DNA of 64,000 nt from Desulfosporosinus acididurans (GTDB lineage: Bacteria > Bacillota > Desulfitobacteriia > Desulfitobacteriales > Desulfitobacteriaceae): contig NZ_LDZY01000012.1 of NCBI RefSeq assembly GCF_001029285.1, forward strand, positions 109,679-173,678, read 5' to 3'. The notes below the pieces were generated by a model, which saw only the letters and a program-made list of their open reading frames with translations, made no database searches and had not been told where the DNA came from. Every line of letters begins with the position of its first letter. Position 1 is the first letter of the stretch. Shown here piece by piece: positions 17,319-27,439 of the stretch. Both the position numbers and the translations under genes were made by a program.

Positions 17319-18443
17319 ATGGAAGAAATAGATAACGAGAAATTATTTCGGGCGGCATTTCGGACAATAAAAGGTGTTGGGAGTCAGCATCTGCGTTTAC
17401 TTATTGCTTACTTCGGAAGCGCTGTGCAGGCGTGGGAGGCCAGCCATAAGGATTATCTAAAGATTGCCCCTCGAGGGAAGTGGGTTGCTGAAGTACTGAA
17501 GGAACGAAAAAGAATCGATCCTTGGAAAATAGGGGCAGACCTTAAGTCTCGGAACATTAAGGTCGTTACCCCCAAGGATTGTAATTATCCTCCTCTTTTA
17601 CTTGAATTAACCGATATTCCGCCCCTTCTCTATTATCAGGGAAACCTTGAAAGCAATTCGGCGGTCATAGCAATTGTCGGATCAAGGCAGGCAACTGCTT
17701 ACGGAAAATCTGCAGCACGTATGTTAGCTCGTGATGCGGCAGCTCAAGGTCTTGTTGTTGTAAGCGGACTTGCACGCGGTATTGATACGGCGGCTCATCA
17801 AGGGTCAGTGGAAGGATATGGAATTACCTGGGCTTTTTTGGGATGTGGTTTAGATCAGATTTATCCGCGGGAAAATTATCATTTAGCTAAGGAAATCTTA
17901 GATAGAGGTGCTTTGATCAGCGAGTTTCCTCCCGGAACACCACCCCTTGCTGCAAACTTTCCCGCACGGAATCGGTTAATTAGCGGATCTTCTCAAGGTG
18001 TTATAGTAGTTGAGGCTGCTGAAAGAAGCGGAGCAATGATTACTGTTGATTTTGCTTTAGAACAAGGACGGGAGGTTTTCGCAGTCCCTGGACCAATTTT
18101 CAGTCCGCAAAGTCGCGGCCCACACATTTTATTACGCCAGGGAGCTAAAATCGCCGAAGGAATTGAAGATATTTGGAATGAATGTTTTTCCTCACTGGAA
18201 GTAAAGGCTGTAAAGAACGTTCTGTCTGAACAGCAAACGTATCAAGGAGAGAGATTTCCTGAAACGGACGATCAGAGAGCTATTCTTCAACAACTAAGTG
18301 ACGTTCCCCTCCATATTGACCAACTAGCGTTACACTCGTCGTTATCGGTAGCTTCGCTGTCACTGGCTTTGTTGGAATTACAATTACAAGGAAAAATCAA
18401 GCAATTACCGGGACAAAATTATGTATTAGTTCGTGAGTGCTAG
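17319..18443 (+). CDS. dprA: DNA-processing protein DprA (Smf)
   Basis: 374 residues from ATG 17319, 6 bases after AGGGGGG; an upstream TTG at 17286 lacks a ribosome site. It binds single-stranded DNA and loads RecA in transformation. Order: helix-hairpin-helix-like N-terminus (about 1-70), Rossmann-like DprA core with IVGSRQATAYG, VVSGLARGIDTAAHQG, FPARNRLISG and EVFAVPG, then a C-terminal winged helix (about 310-374). It starts the conserved dprA-topA-trmFO-xerC-hslVU-codY order. Confidence 0.95.
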   Translation: MEEIDNEKLFRAAFRTIKGVGSQHLRLLIAYFGSAVQAWEASHKDYLKIAPRGKWVAEVLKERKRIDPWKIGADLKSRNIKVVTPKDCNYPPLLLELTDIPPLLYYQGNLESNSAVIAIVGSRQATAYGKSAARMLARDAAAQGLVVVSGLARGIDTAAHQGSVEGYGITWAFLGCGLDQIYPRENYHLAKEILDRGALISEFPPGTPPLAANFPARNRLISGSSQGVIVVEAAERSGAMITVDFALEQGREVFAVPGPIFSPQSRGPHILLRQGAKIAEGIEDIWNECFSSLEVKAVKNVLSEQQTYQGERFPETDDQRAILQQLSDVPLHIDQLALHSSLSVASLSLALLELQLQGKIKQLPGQNYVLVREC

Positions 18444-18657
18444 ACATACGACCAAAAAGGCGTTAAGATAGGCATTAGTTTTACCGGCACAAATTATATC
18501 TTGATGTGAGTCATCCTTTAGGCACTTTATTTAGAAATTTCTGTATTAATAATTATTTAATAAATTTCAAAACCAGTAAATCAATAAGAAAATATAGGCA
18601 AGTTGATCGTCCGGAAAACAAACCTGCAAGGTTCTTAAGTTTATTTGAGGTGAAATT

Positions 18658-20748
18658 ATGTCGAAAACGCTTGTAATAGTAGAATCTCCAGCCAAAGCTA
18701 AATCAATCAGCAAATTTTTAGGAAATCGCTATACCGTAAAAGCTTCAATGGGACATTTGCGGGATTTGCCTAAAAGTCAGTTAGGAGTTGATTTAGATCA
18801 TGATTTTGAGCCGAAATATATTGCTATTCGTGGCCGCGGAGATTTAATTAAAGATTTGCGCTCAGCTGCTAAAGGCGCTGATAAAATTTTTCTCGCTTCT
18901 GACCCGGATCGTGAAGGGGAAGCAATTGCCTGGCATCTTTCTTTCTTGTTAGGTCTGACGCAAGGAGAGAAAAATCGTATTGAATTTCATGAAATTACCA
19001 AGTCTGCAATTCAGGCAGCCATAAAACACCCTCGTGAACTTGATATGGATCGAGTGGATGCCCAACAGGCTCGCCGGGTTTTAGATAGATTAGTGGGTTA
19101 TCAATTAAGTCCTTTGCTCTGGAGAAAAATTAAAAAGGGTTTAAGTGCCGGCCGAGTCCAATCTGTAGCTGTTCGTCTCATCGAGGATCGGGAGGAACAA
19201 ATTCGCTCTTTTGTGTCAGAAGAATACTGGAGTTTAACTGCGAATCTTGAGTCTAAGGGCGGTAGATTTGGGGCAAAACTATTAAAAAAAGCGGACAAGA
19301 AAATATCTATCTCCTCCAAAGCTGAAATGGAAATAATTCTAGATGATATTAAGGGGAAAGAGTTTAACGTTTCAGATGTTCGTGCTAAAGAAAAGAAAAA
19401 GCAGCCCGCACCTCCTTTCACGACGAGCAGCTTACAGCAAGAAGCACATCGAAAACTTAGCTTTTCACCGAAACGTACTATGATGTTAGCTCAACAGCTA
19501 TATGAAGGTCTTGACTTAGGTAAGGAAGGCACTATCGGACTTATTACTTATATGCGTACTGACTCTGTTAAAGTGGCTGAAATTGCTCAAACCGAAGCGA
19601 AAGAGTGGATCTTAGCTCATTATGGAAATGATTATTATCCCTCGGAACCTCGTCAGTTTACGAATAAGGGACGTTCTCAGGAGGCCCATGAAGCGATTCG
19701 GCCTACCCTTCCGCTGCGGTCTCCTGAATCGGTAAAGGGGATTTTGTCACGGGATCAATTACGTCTGTACCGTTTGATCTGGGAACGGTTTATTGCCAGT
19801 CAAATGAGTGCAGCTATTATGGATACTTTGACCGTCGATATCATGGCGGGGGATAATCTTTTTCGGGCTAACACCTCAACGATCCGTTTTCCGGGCTTTT
19901 TAGCGGTTTATGAAGAAGGAAAAGATGAGGAAGACGTATCAGATGATGAACAAAGTTCGTTAACTTTTTCTGTTTTGCCGGGTGAACCGCTTAAACTTAT
20001 CCAATTGCAAGAAAAACAACATTTTACAGAGCCGCCGCCGCGCTATACTGAGGCTTCCTTAGTGCGGAAGTTAGAAGAGGAAGGCATTGGAAGGCCAAGC
20101 ACCTATGCGCCTACGATTGAAACTATTCAAACGAGAGGTTACGTTGTCAAAGAAGAAAAACAATTGATTCCAACGGAACTGGGAGACATCGTTATTTCTC
20201 TTCTTAAAGAGCATTTTCCGGGTATCGTAAACCTGGAGTTTACGGCGAATTTGGAGGATAAACTCGATCTTATTGAAGAAGGAAGGGTTTCCTGGAAGTC
20301 TGTTGTCCAAGAATATTATCTGCCTTTCTCCGAGACTCTTGCTCTGGCCGAGGAACGAATTGGTAAGGTGAAAATTGAGGATCAGGTGTCCGAGGAGCTT
20401 TGTGAGAATTGCGGACGCAATATGGTTATTAAGATGGGGCGATATGGTAAATTCCTAGCTTGTCCCGGTTTTCCGGAGTGTCGAAATACAAAGCCATTTT
20501 TAGAACAAGTTGGTGCTAATTGTCCTAAATGTGACAAACCCCTTGTTCTGCGGCGTTCAAAGAAGGGCCGTAAGTTTTTTGGCTGCAGCGCTTACCCTGA
20601 GTGTGATTTTGTTTCTTGGGAAATGCCGGCTCCTGAACCTTGTCCGGAATGTCAGCAAATGATGGTAATAAAGACGTCCAAGCGGCAAAAGAAGTATGTA
20701 TGTACAAATCCGGAATGCCGATTTACGAAGATTATCGAAGAAGAGTAA
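18658..20748 (+). CDS. topA: DNA topoisomerase I
   Basis: 696 residues. It relaxes negative supercoils through a 5'-phosphotyrosine intermediate. The TOPRIM domain begins LVIVESPAKAKSISKFLG, with acidic DPDREGEA at 82-89. The catalytic residue is Tyr298 in YMRTDS. The C-terminal 130 residues carry three four-Cys zinc ribbons (starting CENCGRNM, CPKCDKPL and CPECQQMM). GAGGTGA precedes the ATG. It lies in the canonical Firmicute position between dprA and trmFO. Confidence 0.97.
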   Translation: MSKTLVIVESPAKAKSISKFLGNRYTVKASMGHLRDLPKSQLGVDLDHDFEPKYIAIRGRGDLIKDLRSAAKGADKIFLASDPDREGEAIAWHLSFLLGLTQGEKNRIEFHEITKSAIQAAIKHPRELDMDRVDAQQARRVLDRLVGYQLSPLLWRKIKKGLSAGRVQSVAVRLIEDREEQIRSFVSEEYWSLTANLESKGGRFGAKLLKKADKKISISSKAEMEIILDDIKGKEFNVSDVRAKEKKKQPAPPFTTSSLQQEAHRKLSFSPKRTMMLAQQLYEGLDLGKEGTIGLITYMRTDSVKVAEIAQTEAKEWILAHYGNDYYPSEPRQFTNKGRSQEAHEAIRPTLPLRSPESVKGILSRDQLRLYRLIWERFIASQMSAAIMDTLTVDIMAGDNLFRANTSTIRFPGFLAVYEEGKDEEDVSDDEQSSLTFSVLPGEPLKLIQLQEKQHFTEPPPRYTEASLVRKLEEEGIGRPSTYAPTIETIQTRGYVVKEEKQLIPTELGDIVISLLKEHFPGIVNLEFTANLEDKLDLIEEGRVSWKSVVQEYYLPFSETLALAEERIGKVKIEDQVSEELCENCGRNMVIKMGRYGKFLACPGFPECRNTKPFLEQVGANCPKCDKPLVLRRSKKGRKFFGCSAYPECDFVSWEMPAPEPCPECQQMMVIKTSKRQKKYVCTNPECRFTKIIEEE

Positions 20749-20776
20749 GCATCTACTGGGATAGGGGAGTTTTAAC

Positions 20777-22111
20777 ATGCAAAATGTTACTGTTATCGGT
20801 GGAGGGCTGGCAGGCTCAGAAGCTGCTTGGCAGCTTGCTAAACGCGGGGTGAAAGTGGACTTGTTTGAAATGAGACCTGCTAAATTTACCCCTGCTCACC
20901 ATACTGAAGGGTTTGCAGAATTAGTTTGCAGCAATTCGCTGCGTGCGGCAGGATTGGAGAATGCCGTTGGTTTATTAAAAGAAGAGATGCGGCACTTAGA
21001 TTCGTTAATTATGAGTGCTGCTGATCATACTATGGTGCCTGCCGGGGGTGCTCTGGCAGTCGACCGGAGTTTGTTTTCCAAGGAAATTACTGAGCGATTA
21101 ATGGAACATCCTAATGTTACTGTTCACAGGGAGGAAGTTCGTTCTCTGCCAGAGGAAGGAATTGTGGTCGTAGCCAGTGGTCCGCTGACTTCAGACGATC
21201 TAGCGAGGGATATTTCCCGTTTAACCGGCGAGGAAGCCCTTTCCTTTTATGACGCAGCCGCTCCCATTGTAACCTACGAATCTATCGATATGAGCAAGGC
21301 CTTTTGGGCTTCGAGATATAACAAAGGTGAAGCAGATTATCTTAATTGTCCTATGTCCCAGGAAGAATATGAATTGTTTTATCAAGAATTGACTAATGCG
21401 GAAACGGCTGAAGTTCAAGGATTTGAGCAGGGAGAGGTATTTGAAGGCTGCCTCCCTGTCGAAGTCATGGCTAAGCGCGGCATTCAAACCTTAACCTTTG
21501 GTCCGCTCAAGCCTGTTGGCCTTCAAGATCCTCGAACAGATAGAAAGCCTTTTGCGGTTGTTCAGCTGCGCAAGGAGAATCAGACAGGAACCCTTTTGAA
21601 TTTGGTAGGTTTCCAAACCCATCTTAAATGGGGTGAGCAGAAACGAGTATTTTCTTTGATACCTGGTTTGGAAAAAGCCGAGTTTGCACGCTTGGGCGTG
21701 ATGCACCGCAATACATTTTTAAATGCTCCTAAAGTCCTCAGAGCAGACTTTAGCCTTAAGGGGAAACCATCACTTTTCTTTGCGGGGCAAATTACCGGTG
21801 TGGAAGGGTATGTAGAATCGGCGGCCAGCGGTCTTTTGGCAGGACTTAATGCCTGGAGGCGTTTACAGCAGCTGGAAACCTTGGTGTTTCCTGCGGAAAC
21901 AACGTTGGGGGGATTGGCAAGGCATCTTGAAGGTTCACCCAGTCAGAGTTTTCAGCCGATGAATATAAATTTTGGTTTGTTACCGCCCTTAAGTGAACGA
22001 ATACGAAATAAACGAGAAAAAAACAGCAGAATTTCTCAGCGAGCTTTGGAATCTTTGTGTGAGTTCTGCTCTCGAGAAAACTTGGAGGAGGCCGGCACAG
22101 GTGTTAGCTGA
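20777..22111 (+). CDS. trmFO: tRNA m5U54 methyltransferase, folate/FAD-dependent
   Basis: 444 residues. It methylates U54 of tRNA using methylenetetrahydrofolate and FADH2. The FAD-binding GxGxxG is [19 protein letters not shown] (about 6-24). Conserved family segments include [20 protein letters not shown] and [20 protein letters not shown]. It begins 28 bases after topA and its 3' end overlaps the xerC start, indicating one operon. Confidence 0.95.
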   Translation: MQNVTVIGGGLAGSEAAWQLAKRGVKVDLFEMRPAKFTPAHHTEGFAELVCSNSLRAAGLENAVGLLKEEMRHLDSLIMSAADHTMVPAGGALAVDRSLFSKEITERLMEHPNVTVHREEVRSLPEEGIVVVASGPLTSDDLARDISRLTGEEALSFYDAAAPIVTYESIDMSKAFWASRYNKGEADYLNCPMSQEEYELFYQELTNAETAEVQGFEQGEVFEGCLPVEVMAKRGIQTLTFGPLKPVGLQDPRTDRKPFAVVQLRKENQTGTLLNLVGFQTHLKWGEQKRVFSLIPGLEKAEFARLGVMHRNTFLNAPKVLRADFSLKGKPSLFFAGQITGVEGYVESAASGLLAGLNAWRRLQQLETLVFPAETTLGGLARHLEGSPSQSFQPMNINFGLLPPLSERIRNKREKNSRISQRALESLCEFCSRENLEEAGTGVS

Positions 22112-23015
22112 TGAGTCCCTAAGTTTGTTTGCGGGCTATCAGCATGCTCAAAACCGGTCAGAACATACGGTTATAGCATACCAAAACGATCTGGGGCAAT
22201 TTTTTCGTTTTGCGGCTCAGGAGCTGGGGCAAGAACCTGAAAACTTAAGGGTTGATCAGATCGATGTTTATATTGTTCGTAGTTTTTTGGGAATACTAAC
22301 AGACCAGGGGCTGTCACGCAAAAGTATGGCCCGTAAACTTGCCGCCTTAAGATCGCTGTTTAAGTTTCTCTGCCGCGAAGGGATTCTGCAGATGAATCCT
22401 ATACAACGAATCGCAAGCCCCAAAGTAGGAAGAAAGCTCCCGCATTTCCTTTATCTGGATCAAGTTGAGGGTTTGCTCCATGCTTCTGATTGTACACGGC
22501 TTCTAGGTGCACGAGATCAAGTGATTATGGAACTTCTTTACGGCTCAGGGCTAAGGGTTAGCGAACTAGTTAGTTTGAATCGTGAGAGCCTGGATTTGGA
22601 TGGCGGATTGATTAGGGTTTTGGGCAAAGGAAATAAAGAGAGGGTTGTGCCCATTACAAATTTCGCGCGAGAAGCGGTTAAACACTATCTGGAGATGCGC
22701 AGGGACAACAATGAAGCTCTCCTCTTAAATTATCAAGGGACACGTTTAACAGATCGTTCTGTGCGCCGGATTTTGGATAAGCTAGTAACGAGAGTATCCT
22801 TGGAACGGCATGTGAATCCACATATGCTCAGGCACTCTTTTGCTACCCATCTTTTAGACGGCGGAGCAGATTTAAGAAGCGTTCAAGAATTGCTTGGACA
22901 TCAAAAACTAACGTCAACTCAGATTTATACTCATTTAACTCGGGAACGATTAAAAGAGGTCTACGGAAAATCACATCCTCGAGCAAAAACAATGATAGAC
23001 CCATTAGAAAAATAA
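22101..23015 (+). CDS. xerC: Tyrosine recombinase XerC
   Basis: 304 residues from GTG 22101, 10 bases after GGAGGAG; the open frame extends further into trmFO but a normal XerC length supports this start. It resolves chromosome dimers at dif. There is a SAM-like core-binding domain at about 1-105. Catalytic residues: Arg152 (SGLRVSEL), Lys176 ([11 protein letters not shown]), His241 and Arg244 ([10 protein letters not shown]), His267 and nucleophile Tyr276 (IYTHL). It overlaps trmFO by 11 bases. Confidence 0.93.
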   Translation: MLADESLSLFAGYQHAQNRSEHTVIAYQNDLGQFFRFAAQELGQEPENLRVDQIDVYIVRSFLGILTDQGLSRKSMARKLAALRSLFKFLCREGILQMNPIQRIASPKVGRKLPHFLYLDQVEGLLHASDCTRLLGARDQVIMELLYGSGLRVSELVSLNRESLDLDGGLIRVLGKGNKERVVPITNFAREAVKHYLEMRRDNNEALLLNYQGTRLTDRSVRRILDKLVTRVSLERHVNPHMLRHSFATHLLDGGADLRSVQELLGHQKLTSTQIYTHLTRERLKEVYGKSHPRAKTMIDPLEK

Positions 23016-23051
23016 ATATTCACAAAAAGTTGCAAATTGTCTACAATTGAC

Positions 23052-23080
23052 TTGACATGCTGAAAATGCCCTAGTAAACT
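23052..23080 (+). promoter_or_regulatory. Sigma-A promoter for hslV-hslU-codY, with possible CodY half-site
   Basis: TTGACA (23052-23057), a 17-base spacer, then TAAACT (23075-23080). The spacer contains CTGAAAAT; aligned with the CodY box AATTTTCWGAAAATT it matches 10 of 15 positions, mostly one half. The predicted start near 23087 falls inside the ribosome site, giving a very short leader. Confidence 0.65.
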
Positions 23081-23099
23081 GCATAAAGGAGGAGTTATC

Positions 23100-23630
23100 A
23101 TGTTTCATGCAACGACGATCGTCGCAGTGAAAAGAGGGGATCATGTAGCCATCGCTGGAGATGGGCAAGTGACCTTCGGGCAGGCCACTGTGATGAAACA
23201 TAAAGCCCGGAAAGTGCGCCGCTTATTTCAAGGTAAGGTAATTACCGGATTTGCGGGCTCAGTAGCGGATGCTTTTACACTTTTTGATAAATTCGAACAA
23301 AAACTCGAAGAATATCATGGGAACCTGCAACGAGCAGCTGTTGAGTTGGCTAAAGAATGGCGTATGGATAAAATGCTTAGAAATCTTGAGGCCCTGCTCT
23401 TAGTCGCAGACAGCCAAAATCTCTTAATTGTTTCTGGATCTGGGGAAGTCATTGAACCCGATGATGGGATTGCCGCTATTGGTTCGGGAGGAAACTATGC
23501 GTTAGCTGCTGCTCGCGCTTTAGTTAAGCATACAAACCTAACACCGGCGGAAATTGTAAGAGAATCAATGCTTGTAGCTGCCGGGATTTGTGTTTATACT
23601 AATGAACAAATTATGGTTGAAGAGTTATAG
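23100..23630 (+). CDS. hslV: ATP-dependent protease subunit HslV (ClpQ)
   Basis: 176 residues with AAAGGAGG upstream. It is the proteasome-like peptidase that stacks with HslU. The N-terminus is [10 protein letters not shown]; the Thr of TTI would be the nucleophile after removal of MFHA. B. subtilis ClpQ instead uses an N-terminal Ser after Met removal. Conserved [22 protein letters not shown] and [14 protein letters not shown] segments are present. hslU follows after 17 bases. Confidence 0.95.
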   Translation: MFHATTIVAVKRGDHVAIAGDGQVTFGQATVMKHKARKVRRLFQGKVITGFAGSVADAFTLFDKFEQKLEEYHGNLQRAAVELAKEWRMDKMLRNLEALLLVADSQNLLIVSGSGEVIEPDDGIAAIGSGGNYALAAARALVKHTNLTPAEIVRESMLVAAGICVYTNEQIMVEEL

Positions 23631-23647
23631 GGGGTGATATTGATACC

Positions 23648-25030
23648 ATGGAAAGCTTAACTCCTCGAGAAATTGTCCGTGAATTGGACTCCTATATAGT
23701 TGGACAAGATGCCGGTAAACGGGCTGTTGCAGTTGCCTTGCGCAATCGCTATCGTCGTTCTTTGCTGCCGGAAAAATTGCAGGATGATATCATCCCTAAA
23801 AACATTTTAATGATCGGTCCTACAGGTGTCGGCAAAACAGAGATTGCCAGACGCTTAGCCAAACTTGTTAGAGCTCCTTTTATTAAAATCGAGGCAACGA
23901 AATTTACCGAAGTGGGATATGTAGGCCGTGATGTGGAGGCTATTATCCGGGACTTAGTGGAAATTGCCTTGAGGATGGTCAAGGCAGAACGCGCAGAAAT
24001 GGTTCAGACACAGGCCGCAATAAATGCTGAGAAACGTTTGCTTGAACTCTTGGTTCCTGGGAAACATTCCGAGAAATCCTCAGCGAATCCCTTTCAGATG
24101 CTGTTTGGACAATCTTCGGAGTCGGAGAAGGACGATAATATTACTCCTGAGCTTGAAAAGGAGCGGGCGCTGGCAGCAGACCGCCTGCGAAGTGGAGAAC
24201 TCGAAGAGAAAATTATTGAGATTTCCGTTGAAGAGACGACACCCCTATCGGATATGTTAGGTAATAATATGATGGAGATGGGCCTAAATATTCAGGATAT
24301 GGTGTCCGGGATACTGCCTAAACGGCATAAAAAGAGAAAGGTAAGCGTCAAAGAGGCACGAAAAATTTTAATCAATGAAGAGACTCAAAATTTAATTGAT
24401 CAAGATGAGGCTGTTAACGAAGCCATTCACAGGACTGAACATGAGGGTATTGTCTTTTTGGATGAAATTGATAAGATTGCCGGGCGAGAAGGTTCCGGAG
24501 GGCCTGATGTGTCGAGAGGCGGAGTACAGCGAGATATTCTTCCCATCGTCGAAGGTTCAACGGTAGTTACCAAATATGGTCCGGTTAAAACTGATCATAT
24601 TCTTTTCATTGCTGCCGGGGCATTTCATCTTAGCAAACCTTCAGATCTAATTCCGGAACTGCAAGGAAGATTCCCCATCAGGGTTGAATTAGAATCATTA
24701 AGTGTTGCAGACTTCAAACGTATCCTAACTGAACCTCAATCGTCGTTAATTAAACAATACAGTGCTTTGCTAGGAACAGAAGGGATAAGGGTGGAATTCA
24801 CGGAGAATGCTATCGATGAATTAGCTGAAGTTGCCTACAGAGTAAATTCTACCACTGAAAATATTGGCGCTCGACGTCTCCATACAATTATTGAAAAGGT
24901 TTTGGAGGAACTGTCCTTTGAAGCGTCTGAACTTCCTGAAGATTACACTGTAACGATTAATCGAGAATATGTTCAGCAGCGTTTGGGTAATGTAATTCAA
25001 AACCAAGATTTGGCGCGTTATATCTTATAA
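23648..25030 (+). CDS. hslU: HslU (ClpY) unfoldase ATPase
   Basis: 460 residues. It is an AAA+ ring that unfolds substrates and feeds HslV. Walker A is GPTGVGKTE (57-65), followed by pore motif [13 protein letters not shown]. The I-domain insertion is about 110-240. Walker B is [12 protein letters not shown]. The C-terminal residues end LARYIL, the tail that docks into HslV. It follows hslV and precedes codY as in Bacillus. Confidence 0.96.
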   Translation: MESLTPREIVRELDSYIVGQDAGKRAVAVALRNRYRRSLLPEKLQDDIIPKNILMIGPTGVGKTEIARRLAKLVRAPFIKIEATKFTEVGYVGRDVEAIIRDLVEIALRMVKAERAEMVQTQAAINAEKRLLELLVPGKHSEKSSANPFQMLFGQSSESEKDDNITPELEKERALAADRLRSGELEEKIIEISVEETTPLSDMLGNNMMEMGLNIQDMVSGILPKRHKKRKVSVKEARKILINEETQNLIDQDEAVNEAIHRTEHEGIVFLDEIDKIAGREGSGGPDVSRGGVQRDILPIVEGSTVVTKYGPVKTDHILFIAAGAFHLSKPSDLIPELQGRFPIRVELESLSVADFKRILTEPQSSLIKQYSALLGTEGIRVEFTENAIDELAEVAYRVNSTTENIGARRLHTIIEKVLEELSFEASELPEDYTVTINREYVQQRLGNVIQNQDLARYIL

Positions 25031-25068
25031 TCTAAAATTCGAAGCAAGTTAAGGAGGACAAAAAACTA

Positions 25069-25860
25069 ATGGAACAATTATTGGAAAAAACAAGAGCTAT
25101 CAATAAATTAATTCAGCGTGCTGCCGGAAATCCCGTCGATTTTGAAGAAATGGCTAAGGTGCTTCGCCAAGCCATTATTGCTAATTGTTACATTGTCGGA
25201 CGTCGGGGGAAAATCTTAGGCTATAGTTTTATGAATCACTTCGTTTGTGGGACGATGGATGAAATCGTTATGCATTCCGAGCGCTTTCCTGAAAGCTATA
25301 ATGATGGACTTATGAAAATCAGCGAGACGAAGACGAACACCACTCAAGTTGCTAACGGTTGTATCTTTGACTGCAATACGCCATGCCATTTCAACAATAA
25401 AGTAACAACCGTTGTTCCGATTTTAGGCGGAGGCGAAAGAGTTGGAACGCTTGTTTTAGCAAAATATGATGAGGAATTTAAGGAAGAAGATCTTGTCCTT
25501 GCCGAATATGGTGCAACAGTCGTAGGAATGGAAATTTTGAGGGTTAAAGCTGAACGTGCTGAAGAGGAAGCACGCAAAAAAGCAGCAGTGCAAATCGCTG
25601 TTGGTACTTTATCTTACTCCGAACTTGAAGCTGTTGAGCATATCTTTGCTGAATTAGGCGGAGGAGAGGGATTATTGGTGGCCAGCAAAATCGCAGATCG
25701 AGTTGGTATTACTCGTTCGGTTATCGTTAATGCTCTCCGTAAGTTTGAATCGGCCGGAGTTATTGAGTCTAAGTCCTTGGGAATGAAGGGGACTTATATT
25801 CGAGTTTTGAATGATTATCTTCTCGACGAATTGGATAAACATATTAAACATGCAAAGTAA
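25069..25860 (+). CDS. codY: Global regulator CodY
   Basis: 263 residues with AAGGAGGA upstream. A GTP- and branched-chain-amino-acid-responsive repressor of nutrient-stress genes. The GAF ligand domain is at about 1-155, including [11 protein letters not shown] and [21 protein letters not shown]. The winged helix near 200-260 has the recognition sequence [21 protein letters not shown]. It is the last of the topA-to-codY block. No flagellar operon follows, unlike B. subtilis. Confidence 0.96.
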   Translation: MEQLLEKTRAINKLIQRAAGNPVDFEEMAKVLRQAIIANCYIVGRRGKILGYSFMNHFVCGTMDEIVMHSERFPESYNDGLMKISETKTNTTQVANGCIFDCNTPCHFNNKVTTVVPILGGGERVGTLVLAKYDEEFKEEDLVLAEYGATVVGMEILRVKAERAEEEARKKAAVQIAVGTLSYSELEAVEHIFAELGGGEGLLVASKIADRVGITRSVIVNALRKFESAGVIESKSLGMKGTYIRVLNDYLLDELDKHIKHAK

Positions 25861-25884
25861 ACTGACGTGCCGGAGGTGGTTTTC

Positions 25885-26343
25885 GTGGATGAGCATGAAT
25901 ATATTTACAAATTGAGACCGCTTGTCATCCCTGGCCTCTTCTTTCTCGTCCTTTATCCTATCCTTTTGGGGTGTATCTATTTATTTCACAGGTTTCCGAG
26001 TATGGAATTAGGTGTACTCATAGGGATATATTGTCTTAGCGTTCTTGGCATTCTCTCCTTATGGGTTATCGGTAAGAGTAAACGTGTACTCATTAATGAG
26101 CAGCAGATTATCTTCAGTTCCTTGTTAGGTAAACACGTTCTTGATCCGAAGGACATCCGTCGAGTTGCCTTTTATTTTGACGGAAAGGGACAAGAAGTTG
26201 CGCAAATTCGCACAGGAGATGTCTTTTTCTACGTAAGTGAATTTTACTTTCCCTTTCCAGAACTTATGAGTGATTTGGAGAATTTTATCCGGCAGCATGG
26301 GCTGCGATCAAATTTAGAGAACTATTTAGGATTAAATGAATGA
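25885..26343 (+). CDS. Small membrane protein with PH-like domain
   Basis: 152 residues from GTG 25885, 6 bases after GGAGGTG. Two hydrophobic segments (about residues 12-35 and 43-63) are followed by a soluble half of alternating strands (RVLINEQQIIFSSLLGKHVLDPKDI), resembling bacterial PH-like domains. The role is unknown. It starts 24 bases after codY and may be co-transcribed. Confidence 0.65.
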   Translation: MDEHEYIYKLRPLVIPGLFFLVLYPILLGCIYLFHRFPSMELGVLIGIYCLSVLGILSLWVIGKSKRVLINEQQIIFSSLLGKHVLDPKDIRRVAFYFDGKGQEVAQIRTGDVFFYVSEFYFPFPELMSDLENFIRQHGLRSNLENYLGLNE

Positions 26344-26459
26344 GTTCTTTATCGTCTTTTGCTAAGGTTGCCCCTTTACGTTAGGATTTATCACAGGATC
26401 TTCTGAATTAAACTTGTTTTTAATTGCATTAAGGTTCGTATTATGCTAATCTATTCTCA

Positions 26460-26522
26460 GTGTGATTTACTGACACACGCAGTGGGATTGGGACGCTGTT
26501 CTTTGTAAGGACAAAGGGCGTT
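26460..26522 (+). promoter_or_regulatory. Candidate rpsB leader structure
   Basis: Two hairpins lie ahead of rpsB: GTGTG (26460-26464) with CACAC (26474-26478), and a stronger one, CTTTGT (26501-26506) with ACAAAG (26511-26516), extended by ACGC/GCGT across a small internal loop. They may serve S2 autoregulation; I do not recognise a named Rfam family. A -10-like TATTAT lies about 20 bases upstream. Confidence 0.45.
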
Positions 26523-26552
26523 CGAGGATGAACCTGCGGAGGAAAAAAACAA

Positions 26553-26591
26553 ATGAAAGTAGGTATGAAAAAATGGCAGTTATCTCTATGA
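26553..26591 (+). CDS. Possible 12-codon leader ORF overlapping the rpsB start
   Basis: The strongest ribosome site here, GGAGGA (26538-26543), is 9 bases before an ATG that encodes [12 protein letters not shown] and stops at 26589-26591. It runs in another frame across the rpsB start (26573). The rpsB ATG itself has only AGGT (26561-26564). Translation is unproven. Confidence 0.35.
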   Translation: MKVGMKKWQLSL

Positions 26592-27307
26592 AGCAATTGC
26601 TGGAAGCCGGTGTTCATTTCGGACACCAAACACGTCGCTGGAATCCTAAGATGGCCCGTTATATTTTTACAGAACGTAATGGAATCTATATTATCGATCT
26701 GCAAAAAACCGTAAAAAAGGTTGACGAAGCTTATAATTTCGTCCGTAACCTGGCTACCGAAGGAGGAACTATGCTCTTTGTCGGCACTAAAAAACAGGCT
26801 CAGGAGTCTGTTAAAGAAGAAGCTGAACGTTGTGGCATGTTTTTCGTTAACGAACGCTGGCTCGGAGGAATGCTGACGAACTTCCAAACAATTCAAAAGA
26901 GGGTTGACCGTTTGCGCGAACTGGAAAGAATGGAAGCTGAGGGAGTTTTCGAAGTACTCACTAAGAAAGAAGTATCTGCACTTCGCCATGAAATGGAGAA
27001 ACTGGAGCGTTTCTTAGGCGGTATCAAGAATATGAAGAAACTTCCGGATGCGTTATTCATTGTTGATCCTCGCAAAGAACGTATTGCAGTGGCAGAAGCA
27101 CGCCGCTTAAATATTCCGATTGTTGCCATTGTGGATACGAACTGTGACCCTGATGAAATTGATGTTGTAATTCCGGCTAACGATGATGCCATTCGTGCCG
27201 TTAAATTGCTGACAGCTAAAATGGCTGATGCAATTATCGAAGGACAACAAGGCAGTGTGGATGAAGCAGAAGAAGCAGCAGAAACCGGAGAAGTTGCTGA
27301 AGGATAA
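26573..27307 (+). CDS. rpsB: 30S ribosomal protein S2
   Basis: 244 residues. The start at ATG 26573 ([19 protein letters not shown]) is chosen because it matches the conserved N-terminus; the longer frame from 26528 would add 15 unrelated residues. Typical S2 segments are present: [34 protein letters not shown] and the [19 protein letters not shown] run. The acidic C-terminal tail is normal for S2. Followed by tsf. Confidence 0.97.
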   Translation: MAVISMKQLLEAGVHFGHQTRRWNPKMARYIFTERNGIYIIDLQKTVKKVDEAYNFVRNLATEGGTMLFVGTKKQAQESVKEEAERCGMFFVNERWLGGMLTNFQTIQKRVDRLRELERMEAEGVFEVLTKKEVSALRHEMEKLERFLGGIKNMKKLPDALFIVDPRKERIAVAEARRLNIPIVAIVDTNCDPDEIDVVIPANDDAIRAVKLLTAKMADAIIEGQQGSVDEAEEAAETGEVAEG

Positions 27308-27323
27308 AACTCGAAATTCGAAG

Positions 27324-27364
27324 TTCGAGGCGCGAAATTTCGAAGTTCGCGCCTCGAATTTTGC
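27324..27364 (+). terminator. Hairpin between rpsB and tsf, possible partial terminator
   Basis: TTCGAGGCGCGAA (27324-27336) pairs perfectly over 13 bases with its complement at 27346-27358, then TTTT. A full terminator inside a normally continuous rpsB-tsf operon is unexpected, so partial read-through is likely. Confidence 0.7.
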
Positions 27365-27439
27365 GCTAAAAACTATTGCAAATAATTAAATATTGGCACC
27401 GTGCCCTGAGCATTGTGTATTGAATTCGGAGGGTTGATT

